From Thermoplasmatota archaeon (GTDB lineage Archaea > Thermoplasmatota > Thermoplasmata > Thermoplasmatales > Thermoplasmataceae), in contig JAMDBD010000029.1 in assembly GCA_023484105.1 (NCBI GenBank), positions 1 to 56,715 on the forward strand: 56,715 nt of DNA. Reading direction: 5' to 3'. The translations under genes were made by a program, and so were the position numbers. The notes beneath the pieces were generated by a model. It was given only the letters and a program-made list of their open reading frames with translations. It searched no databases and was not told where the DNA came from. This document shows, one piece after another, positions 44,890 to 52,527 of the stretch. How positions within the stretch are numbered: position 1 is the stretch's first letter; each line of letters opens with the position of its first letter.

Positions 44890-45778
44890 GAAAAGCAATC
44901 CGGATTCCTTGGACTATTGGTATACCTTTCAGACAAGAAGAAAAGAACTTGACAGAAATATTAGATAAAATGGATCCCCCTACTCTGGGACATAAGTAGC
45001 CCTATCCATTCACAAGCATCAGGTTGTGAAGCGTCCTTTGGCGAATCCAGAGGTTTCAATACGGTCTTTCCTCCTCTGGAATATCATGTGCCCTGTCGAT
45101 CTCTTGTCCGCAGAGAATCCGGATTCAGAGTTGCTTCTTCTAAGGTATTCCCTCAGGTAAGCAAGGGTTATTCATGAATCTTCGGACGAAATCCCTCCAT
45201 CTCCTGGATCCTCTTATTCTGCAATTCTTCTTCGGTTTGATGAATATCCTTGTGTTTTCAGAGAAGCTATCAAGATAAAGCATAGCCGATGTACATCCTT
45301 GTATTTAGATCCATTAAGGCGAAGGAGTAGACGAACTGCCCTTTCTTGACGGATTCTCCATCTTTCTCCCTTATTGATCTGTAATGATTTGTCACTGTTA
45401 ATTAATGGCCTGTACAGTCACCCACAGCATCACATCTCCCGATCTCCTCTTTCCTCAATGTCTCAATGAAGATGTTGTTCATTATCATGATCACAAGTGG
45501 ATCGGAATACAATCGTTCAACAGTCTTGTATGAGATCGTTCTTTCAATTCCAAACAGCGGCAGCTCATACGCCATCCTGCGGTTGCTGAGCTTCATTATC
45601 TCCTTTGTCAGTAGGATGAATGCTTTCTCCTTAACGTTCAGTAAAGATGGCCTGCTGAATTCATTTATGGCAATGGAGAAGGAGTTTTGAATAACTATAC
45701 GAATCTTATAGTGTTGATGGAATCAGGCTTAGTAAAAAAGCTCTATAAGATGGGCAATGCAGGAGAATGTTCTTAGTA
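44890..45778 (-). pseudogene. decayed insertion-sequence transposase
   Basis: On the minus strand a DDE-type transposase can be followed through several stops. The piece 45402-45720 reads IRIVIQNSFSIAINEF, SYKTVERLYSDPLV and CDAVGDCTG; after a TAA (45402-45404) the same register continues with LTVTNHYRSIREKDGESVKK and QFVYSFALMDLNTRMYIGYA to a TGA at 45270-45272. Further fragments in shifted frames continue to about 44890, and stops also break the N-terminus beyond 45720. The GDxTG then LTVTxHY pattern is that of IS4-like elements common in archaea. I could not find terminal repeats or target duplication. The copy is not functional. Confidence 0.8.
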
Positions 45779-45861
45779 TTGGCAGTTGGTATCCCGAGCC
45801 ACAACCTTCATGTATCCGCTAACCTGCCAAGTTTTTTACTCACCTGATCATTCATGCCATT

Positions 45862-46500
45862 ATGGGAGAAGGCAAAATAGTCGTAGCAATAGATTCTGAA
45901 TTAAAGCATAATGCAGTTGATCTCGCCAGAAGTGTTTCAGATTATATTTATGCAGTCAAGGTCAACTGGCCACTTATTCTGGAGAGAGGGATTGGAATCG
46001 TGAAAGAGCTGTCATCCATAACCAGAGTGATCTGTGATCTTAAGCTTGCAGACATTCCAAATACAAATAGGCTGATAGCAGAAAAAATAATTTCTGCCGG
46101 TGGTTTTGCCATCATAGCACATGCCTTCTGTGGAATGGATTCGCTCAAGGCTGTGAAGTTTACAGAAAAGGTGAGGTTGATCTCTGTAATAGCGATGACT
46201 CATCCTGGCGGCGATGAGTACATCAACGGCCACTGGGAGAAGCTGTTAAAAACCGCCACGGAGGCCGGATCATATGGCATCATAGCTCCGGGAAATAATC
46301 CGGTGATACTTTCAAGAGTGAAAAAAAGCGCAGGTGAACTTAAGATATTCTCGCCCGGAATAGGAACACAGGGTGGCGATCCTGTTACAGCAATTAAAAA
46401 TGGCGCTGATTTTATAATTGTGGGAAGAACTGTATACGATTCAGATGACCCTGTATCCGTTGTTTCCGAGATGCGTTCAAGAATCGGTTCATACGATTGA
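45862..46500 (+). CDS. pyrF: orotidine 5'-phosphate decarboxylase
   Basis: 212 residues, archaeal-length TIM barrel. IVVAIDSE starts the barrel, VICDLKLADIPNTN contains the catalytic Lys-Asp pair (DxKxxD), IAMTHPGG is next, and FSPGIGTQGGDP with IVGRTVYDSDDP form the phosphate site. It makes UMP in the last step of pyrimidine synthesis. It stands alone. Confidence 0.96.
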   Translation: MGEGKIVVAIDSELKHNAVDLARSVSDYIYAVKVNWPLILERGIGIVKELSSITRVICDLKLADIPNTNRLIAEKIISAGGFAIIAHAFCGMDSLKAVKFTEKVRLISVIAMTHPGGDEYINGHWEKLLKTATEAGSYGIIAPGNNPVILSRVKKSAGELKIFSPGIGTQGGDPVTAIKNGADFIIVGRTVYDSDDPVSVVSEMRSRIGSYD

Positions 46501-46546
46501 GTCATTCCGTGTGCTACCTCTTAATAGGAGATAAAAATTACTAGGC

Positions 46547-47659
46547 ATGATCTCAGGGCTTTCATCCAGGGAAGAATATTGGTTTCAGCGTGCTTTAGAG
46601 GGAGATCTGTCTTTTTCTGAGGCAAGGGATCTCTCTTCAGATCTTGATCTTTTTTCCATGGGCAGACTCGGTGCTAGGCTGACTCAGATTCAGGCTGGTG
46701 AAGTTGTGACATATGCGGTTTCATATAATATAAATTACTCAAACTACTGTGCGGCGAGCTGCCCCATCTGTGCCTTTTATGTCCCTGCTAAACTCAAAGG
46801 CAAGACTGACCGGGGATATGAGCTTTCTATTGATGATATAAAGAAAGAAATAGAAAAGGCAAAAGAGCTTGGCGCCACGGAGATACACATAGTTGGGGGT
46901 TTTAACCCCTATCTACCTTTGGAATACTATGAAGAGATGTTTACAACTGTTAAGAAATTTCTTCCAACTGTGACTCTGAAGGCGCTCACAATCCCTGAAA
47001 TTGACTTCATTGCTAGAACAACGGGAAATTCACTGAGAGAAGTTGTTGAGAGAATGAAAGAAGCTGGGGTTGACGCACATACCGGGGGCGGCGCAGAGAT
47101 CTTTAATCCTGAAATCAGGAGACAGATAACCACGCCAGAAAAGATAAGCGGTGAGAAATGGCTGGAAGATGCCAAGATAATTCATTCCATGGGTATGCCT
47201 GGGAACTCCACCATGACATATGGTCATGTTGAGTCATGGGATGATATAATAGATCACATGATAAAGCTGAGAGACAATCAGAACGAGCAACTCGGTTTCC
47301 TTTCATTCATCCCACTTAAGTTCAGCTACGAAAATACACCTCTGCAGAAGATGGGTAAGGTGACACGGCCATCGAGCGGAATTATCGATCTCAAGGTCAT
47401 TTCAATGGCCAGAATCATATTGGGAAAAGGCTTCAGAAACATCAGTGTTTACTGGGTGGGGATGGGTCATCTGGTCTCACAGATAGCACTGAACTTTGGA
47501 GGGAACGATCTCGTGGGTACTGCATTTAGCGAGAAGATATACAGGGCGACCAGCCGATCTGAATCGTCTACAGTTGAGAGCCTTGCTGCATATGTGAGAG
47601 AGATAGGCAGGATTCCGGCAGAAAGGGATACTTTTTACAACATTATAAGGTACGTCTGA
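46547..47659 (+). CDS. mqnE: radical SAM aminofutalosine synthase-like enzyme (MqnE/CofH superfamily)
   Basis: 370 residues. The 4Fe-4S motif is CAASCPICAFY (CxxxCxxC). EIHIVGGFNPYLPLEYYEEM, GVDAHTGGGAEIFNPEIRRQI, GNSTMTYGHVESWDD and the C-terminal ALNFGGNDLVGT follow MqnE rather than MqnC or CofH in my reading. MqnE joins SAM-derived adenosine to a chorismate-derived substrate in the futalosine route to menaquinone, the quinone of Thermoplasma membranes, so it would feed the respiratory chain. No other mqn gene is in the window. Confidence 0.82.
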   Translation: MISGLSSREEYWFQRALEGDLSFSEARDLSSDLDLFSMGRLGARLTQIQAGEVVTYAVSYNINYSNYCAASCPICAFYVPAKLKGKTDRGYELSIDDIKKEIEKAKELGATEIHIVGGFNPYLPLEYYEEMFTTVKKFLPTVTLKALTIPEIDFIARTTGNSLREVVERMKEAGVDAHTGGGAEIFNPEIRRQITTPEKISGEKWLEDAKIIHSMGMPGNSTMTYGHVESWDDIIDHMIKLRDNQNEQLGFLSFIPLKFSYENTPLQKMGKVTRPSSGIIDLKVISMARIILGKGFRNISVYWVGMGHLVSQIALNFGGNDLVGTAFSEKIYRATSRSESSTVESLAAYVREIGRIPAERDTFYNIIRYV

Positions 47660-47670
47660 GTTTTCCGATC

Positions 47671-47703
47671 TGGTACAATTTTGTACCACTATTTCGATAT
47701 ATA
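47671..47703 (+). promoter_or_regulatory. perfect palindrome plus TATA box before the surface protein gene
   Basis: tggtacaa-tt-ttgtacca (47671-47688) has 8-bp arms and a 2-nt centre. A TATA-like gatatatat (about 47695-47703) follows and the ATG is about 23 nt after that, so the gene is leaderless. A dyad directly upstream of the TATA/BRE is where archaeal activators, or repressors that block TBP/TFB, bind. Confidence 0.6.
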
Positions 47704-47722
47704 TTAGACACAATTGTGATGT

Positions 47723-49489
47723 ATGAATACTAAGATTGCAGTGCTTGGACTTGTCCTTGCACTGGTCCTGGGATTTGGAACCATATCTTACGCTAGCGCA
47801 CCCTCTACTGGGGGGACGCCGGCACATGTCGGGGATTTCAGCCTGACATACAATTCCAGTGCCTCAGTAGTGAGTAATGTGAGCTATACTGACAATGGTA
47901 GCAGTGTCAGCGTTGCGCAAAGCATCTATGTGAATGCCTCAGCTTCTTCAGTGATGTCCGGGTTCAATTTTCCATCTGGATATATTTCCCTGAAGAACGG
48001 ATCGATGTTCGCCTCAATTGACGGGCATGCACTGATAGCAGTGGACACCGGTAACAGTCCTTCAATTGAAATTGCCGCAAGCTACAAAATGACAAGGATA
48101 TATGTGGATCTGAGTGCCGAAACGTGGTTTGGCAATTTCATGGGCGCAGGTATGTCACTATCTGCGAAGATGAATGTTTATGAAATGATCCTTCCTGGGG
48201 GAGGGGTTGCCATAATATTTGGAAACTCACACTCCGTGCAGAAAAATTCGAATACTGTTGAGTTTTCGTCTACATCTTCGCCTCTGTTTCTCGGAATTGC
48301 AATCAAGCAGGGATTCGCCAACTACATCAGGGAGCATATTTCTGACACTTCTAGGTTCAGCTACAATGCAACAACAGGAGTCGTATCCGGAAAACATGTT
48401 TCGTTTATATTCTCAAGCGGCAATATCTCTGACTTCACCTACATGGACACAAACACAGTAGTGTTCAACTCGGTAAAAGTCAGTGGAAATGGTTCTTTTG
48501 AGTCTGACAACGCGATTCCGGTGATGCCGTTTAACAAACCTGTGATAATTGGTGGGCTCTTTGCCTATGCATCCAACACCAGCATAACTGTGGTGCATGA
48601 CAATCCTGTTGCACAGTCAAATTTCCTGGTGAGCAATGGTACAATCAGCTTTACAGTACCATCATCACTTACAGTCACGCAGTTCAATCTTTCCGCGGGT
48701 GTTAGAGCAGGGCTGAACATATCTGCAAGCATATACAGCAACTCAATGAGCGGCAACGTCACCTTCGGAATGAATGGTAATATCAGGGCAGGCAGCACAG
48801 GCATTTACATACATGGTGGTGGATTCAGAGCAATGATGTTCATAAGGGGCGGAGATGTCCACGTATCTTCAAACGTCATATCTGTTAAGACCAGTGGTGT
48901 TGCAAAGATTGAATTTCTGGCTCCAGTAGGTCTTCAGGGAGCTGCCTCAACGGGCATCAGTTCTGTTACCACAGCAATAATAAACAATGAGGTGAGCACA
49001 ATGGAGCAGGTCACCTATGTCAACGGATCGGTGCACCCGGTAACAGTGCAGTACAACAGTTCCGTTAACATGACGCTGCAGCATGCAGTTACAAATAATG
49101 TCACCCTGACTGTATCTTCATCCAATCACCGAGGAACAGTTGTGACAGTATTCGTAAGCAGCACAATAATTGCGCCGGGTTCCAAAATAACTGTGAGTTT
49201 TCCTGGTGAATCTATAAATGCATACTACGCAGGTGTCAATGCAACGATAAGGGCCACAAGTGTAATAAATGCCTACTATTCAACAGTGAATGTGACTGGT
49301 GGTGTCCTTGTTGTGATACACATACCGCACTTCTCCAACCACACGGTTGACATAACCTCAACACCAAGCACATCCACTCCGCCACCATCGCTGATCTCTG
49401 GAAATGGTATATACTACCTGGCAGGTGGAGTGGCCATCGTACTGGTTGCTGCTGCAGCTGCGGTGATATACAGGAGGAGGAAACAGTAA
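47723..49489 (+). CDS. large secreted or membrane-anchored surface protein
   Basis: 588 residues. Residues 1-26 are a signal peptide (VLGLVLALVLGFGTISYASA). The body is rich in Ser, Thr, Asn, Gly and Val with many N-glycosylation sequons, typical of S-layer-like proteins, and includes repeated beta-type stretches. A Ser/Thr/Pro linker (STPSTSTPPPS) precedes a C-terminal helix and basic tail (AIVLVAAAAAVIYRRRKQ) that anchors it in the membrane. No enzyme motif is visible. Upstream are a leaderless promoter and a palindrome, so expression is probably regulated. Confidence 0.82.
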   Translation: MNTKIAVLGLVLALVLGFGTISYASAPSTGGTPAHVGDFSLTYNSSASVVSNVSYTDNGSSVSVAQSIYVNASASSVMSGFNFPSGYISLKNGSMFASIDGHALIAVDTGNSPSIEIAASYKMTRIYVDLSAETWFGNFMGAGMSLSAKMNVYEMILPGGGVAIIFGNSHSVQKNSNTVEFSSTSSPLFLGIAIKQGFANYIREHISDTSRFSYNATTGVVSGKHVSFIFSSGNISDFTYMDTNTVVFNSVKVSGNGSFESDNAIPVMPFNKPVIIGGLFAYASNTSITVVHDNPVAQSNFLVSNGTISFTVPSSLTVTQFNLSAGVRAGLNISASIYSNSMSGNVTFGMNGNIRAGSTGIYIHGGGFRAMMFIRGGDVHVSSNVISVKTSGVAKIEFLAPVGLQGAASTGISSVTTAIINNEVSTMEQVTYVNGSVHPVTVQYNSSVNMTLQHAVTNNVTLTVSSSNHRGTVVTVFVSSTIIAPGSKITVSFPGESINAYYAGVNATIRATSVINAYYSTVNVTGGVLVVIHIPHFSNHTVDITSTPSTSTPPPSLISGNGIYYLAGGVAIVLVAAAAAVIYRRRKQ

Positions 49490-49709
49490 GATCCCCTCCC
49501 AATATATTTATTAATAACAGTATATTTTATAAAATTATTTTATTTCTCTTAAGAGAGAACCACCACTTTGTTTTTCTCCGGCCACCGTATTACGTCCAGA
49601 TTTTGAAATTTCAGGGTGTTGCTTCTAGTCATATTTAAGAGGTTTTCCTTACGAAAGGTATATATTAGAAAGTATAATCTTCCATAGCTTCTAGCGCAGA
49701 CGGGATGTT

Positions 49710-50597
49710 ATGACTGAACTTCTAAGTGAATTCGAGCAGAAGAGAGAGGATCTTAAGAGAATTGTGGAAGAACATATCAGGAACAGGGATTTAGCGGCTG
49801 AGGAGGCTTCAAAGCATGCGGATGAGAGAGACAGGCTGAATGCCAAGGTGAAGGAACTCAGAGATGTGGCCAAACAGCTTATTGCTGAAAAAAGTGCTCT
49901 TATTGAAGAGGTTCAGAAACTGCGCCCTGAAAAAGAGAAAGAATATGATGAACTGTCTGCGCTGAGAAAGGAATACAGAAAACTACGTGAAAATGTTGGA
50001 ACGGAAACCGTTGATGCCTCTGAAATAAGGATGAAGGAAAGAGATCTCCAGAAACTGATAAAGAGACAGGAGACCACAGAACTTGGTCGGGATGAAGAGA
50101 AGAAGGTTGTCAGTGAAATCAGAAGGCTCAATAACGAGATCAAGAAGCTGAAGACTAGGTTTGAAAGTGAGCTTGAAAGTAACGCACAGGTTAGGGATCT
50201 TGTCTCCAAGATCTCTGAGAAAAGGCAGAAGGCAGAGGAGATGAAAAAGCGTATAGAGGAAATCTCCTCCAAGATCTCTCAACTGAGCGAGAAGATCAAT
50301 ACCTCGCTGCAGGAGCTTGATGAGATAAGGAGAAAGGCAGACGAGGAGCATGAACTCTTCATAAAATATGGTCAGGAGTCAGACAGGGAACATCAGGAGT
50401 TCGCAAAGGCAAAGAATGACCTGAGGGATCTTGAAAAGGTAATATTCACAATCAGGTCAAAGGACAAGAACACCAGAAAGAAGGAGAAAGAAGGGGAGCT
50501 TCAGAAGAAGGCTTCGGTTTTATTTGACAAATTTAAGAACGGTGAGCAACTGACCACAGAAGATATCCTTGTACTTCAGAAGGCCGGTCTGCTCTAA
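49710..50597 (+). CDS. archaeal coiled-coil protein (COG1340-like)
   Basis: 295 residues, almost entirely charged heptad-repeat coiled coil from residue 5 to about 245 (for example KDLRDLEKV-type stretches), ending in a short globular tail with QLTTEDILVLQKAGLL. The resemblance is to the widespread archaeal coiled-coil group COG1340, whose function is not settled. It converges on a nucleotidyltransferase gene with 11 nt between. An upstream gap (49490-49700) is A/T-rich, with a TATA-like tatatatta near 49660. Confidence 0.78.
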   Translation: MTELLSEFEQKREDLKRIVEEHIRNRDLAAEEASKHADERDRLNAKVKELRDVAKQLIAEKSALIEEVQKLRPEKEKEYDELSALRKEYRKLRENVGTETVDASEIRMKERDLQKLIKRQETTELGRDEEKKVVSEIRRLNNEIKKLKTRFESELESNAQVRDLVSKISEKRQKAEEMKKRIEEISSKISQLSEKINTSLQELDEIRRKADEEHELFIKYGQESDREHQEFAKAKNDLRDLEKVIFTIRSKDKNTRKKEKEGELQKKASVLFDKFKNGEQLTTEDILVLQKAGLL

Positions 50598-50608
50598 ACA
50601 GATCCTGA

Positions 50609-51691
50609 TCAGTCGTCCTGAGAATAGGCTGGCGAAAGAGATACGTTGAAGATCCTTGAACCGTCCTCGATCCTGATTCCTGGTGGGAGTACACTCTTCC
50701 TTATTTCGCAATTATCTCCAACAGAAGTACCGTTCATTATCACAGAGGAGTCAACTATTGAAGATGTGCCGACATAACCACCATCCATTATGACAGAATT
50801 TGTTATCTGGGATGATGATCCTATCGTGGAGAAATCATATATGGACGATGCCTGGATGGCGCTCCCCTTCCCTATCTTCACATTGTTACCAATGAATGTT
50901 GGGCCATGTATGGTTGCCCCATGATCGATCTGAAGGTTTTCCCCGACGATAAGTTTTCCAGCATGGCTTTTCCCCTGTTTTCCGTATTTCTCAGTCATCT
51001 TTTGGTTGGCCTTGATCAGATCGGATGGTCTTCCTGTATCCACCCATGTTCCTGGAACCTCTATTCCCCCCATTCTGACACCTGATTCCAGAAGGGCCGG
51101 AAAAAGATCCCTGCCGAAATCGAATGACCTGTTCTGCGGTATCAGGTCAAGCACATCTCTTTCGATCACGTATATGCCTGCGTTTACTAGCTTTGAGAAT
51201 GTTTCGTCCTTTGAAGGTTTTTCAAGGAACCTTGTGATCCGCCCACCCTCTGTTTCAACTATACCGAACTGGCTTGGATCTTCAACTGTAGTCAGTGCAA
51301 TGCTCACCTTATTTTTGTTTTTCACATGAAAGTTCACAAGATCCCTGAGTTCAAAGTCTGAAAGTATGTCGCCGCTCCCTACAATCGATGTCTGATCCAG
51401 AAAATCAGATACGAGTTTTATTCCACCCGCTGTCCCGGCTGGCTCTTTTTCCACTGAGAACAGGATTCTCTGTGATGGTATTCTGCTCTCCAGGACACCC
51501 TTTATGAGTGACTCAAACTTGTATCCTGTGGTTATGATTGCAGATTCCACACCTGCTCTGTGAAATGATTCCAGAACGTAATTTATGCATGGTTTTCCAG
51601 CTATGGGAACAAGAGGTTTAGGGATGGAATACGTGATGGGGCGCAACCTGGTTCCCTTACCACCTGCCATTATAACCCCTTTAAACTTCAT
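50609..51691 (-). CDS. sugar-phosphate nucleotidyltransferase with left-handed beta-helix domain
   Basis: 360 residues from the ATG at 51689-51691, about 25 nt after a minus-strand aaaatatat; the longer frame to 51808 is rejected. The catalytic domain has MAGGKGTRLRPIT, PKPLVPIAGKPCINYVLE, GSGDIL and EKPSKDETF. The C-terminal 110 residues are hexapeptide repeats (IDHGATIHGPTFIGNNVKIG). It resembles glucose-1-phosphate thymidylyl- or mannose-1-phosphate guanylyltransferases; the nucleotide and any acetyltransferase activity are uncertain. Confidence 0.9.
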   Translation of the reverse strand: MKFKGVIMAGGKGTRLRPITYSIPKPLVPIAGKPCINYVLESFHRAGVESAIITTGYKFESLIKGVLESRIPSQRILFSVEKEPAGTAGGIKLVSDFLDQTSIVGSGDILSDFELRDLVNFHVKNKNKVSIALTTVEDPSQFGIVETEGGRITRFLEKPSKDETFSKLVNAGIYVIERDVLDLIPQNRSFDFGRDLFPALLESGVRMGGIEVPGTWVDTGRPSDLIKANQKMTEKYGKQGKSHAGKLIVGENLQIDHGATIHGPTFIGNNVKIGKGSAIQASSIYDFSTIGSSSQITNSVIMDGGYVGTSSIVDSSVIMNGTSVGDNCEIRKSVLPPGIRIEDGSRIFNVSLSPAYSQDD

Positions 51692-51856
51692 GACTACCCT
51701 ATTGATTTCCACATATATTTTATTATCATGAATGCGAGTGCATATCGGAATGAGACTGCGTGAAGAAACAGTTGTCTGAAAATTGCCTTTATAGAGCCAT
51801 TTGCACACTTTTATGATCTTTCCCTATCTTATTCTATTGATTTCCAATGATATAGT

Positions 51857-52321
51857 ATGAACGGCATAATCAGGGTTAACACAACGCAGATGTTCAGCAG
51901 CGGAGATGCATGTGAGTTTGCATCGTCTGTCGTGAGGCATGGAGGCAGCGTAACGCTTCTTGTTTCGGATGGTATAATCCTGGATCTGGAAAGCACGATA
52001 AGCATGGAGGACATGGAGAAAATAAGAGTTGTTCGTATACTCACGCCTTATCAGCTTGAAAATGTACTGATGACTGACAGTTCCAACGCATATTATATAG
52101 CACTGAGGGGGAGCATAATAAAAAACTGGTCCAGAGAATGTTTTGAATCAATTATGGACATCATCAGAATCAAGGCATATTTCAAGGGATCAATAATAGT
52201 GATGAACTTCGTAGGTGAGATAGGGATACATTCAATCTACCTTCAGAGAGCATTCCTGGAGAGACCTGTTCTTCGGGGCAACAGAGGTCTTGATCTATGG
52301 GAAGAACCACTCCCACAGTGA
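51857..52321 (+). CDS. unknown protein, first gene of the polymerase operon
   Basis: 154 residues, not recognised. It is soluble with alternating strands and helices: SVTLLVSDGIILDLESTIS, AYYIALRGSIIKN and a strand GSIIVMNFVGEIGIHSIYLQRAF. The pattern loosely recalls the core of RecA/RadA-type ATPases without a Walker A motif, as would be expected of a degenerate paralogue, but this is a weak visual match. A possible TATA element (atcttatt) lies about 27 nt before the ATG. It overlaps the next gene by 25 nt. Confidence 0.7.
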   Translation: MNGIIRVNTTQMFSSGDACEFASSVVRHGGSVTLLVSDGIILDLESTISMEDMEKIRVVRILTPYQLENVLMTDSSNAYYIALRGSIIKNWSRECFESIMDIIRIKAYFKGSIIVMNFVGEIGIHSIYLQRAFLERPVLRGNRGLDLWEEPLPQ

Positions 52322-52527
52322 GGCAGAAGATAGACTCCATATCAAAAGACTGCATGAAAATGAAAGATATGATGGAGCCCGCAGATGGAGAATTACTTGA
52401 AAGAATGTTGAATCTTGGAAAGGTACATTCTCCAGAGATAAACTTCTCAGGTCTTCCTGTGGAATTTGGATATCTTCTTTCAATTGTTTTTGAGCTTTTC
52501 AAGATAATCAGAGATGGGAACCGTTGA
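52297..52527 (+). CDS. small helical protein, second gene of the polymerase operon
   Basis: 76 residues, not recognised. It is mostly helical (VRQKIDSISKDCMKMKDM, GELLERMLNLGKV, GYLLSIVFELFKIIRDG). It overlaps the preceding gene by 25 nt and the polymerase by 14 nt, and a gaggt lies 8 nt before its ATG, so it is a real coupled gene. It may be an accessory subunit of the polymerase; nothing in its sequence shows the mechanism. Confidence 0.7.
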   Translation: MGRTTPTVRQKIDSISKDCMKMKDMMEPADGELLERMLNLGKVHSPEINFSGLPVEFGYLLSIVFELFKIIRDGNR

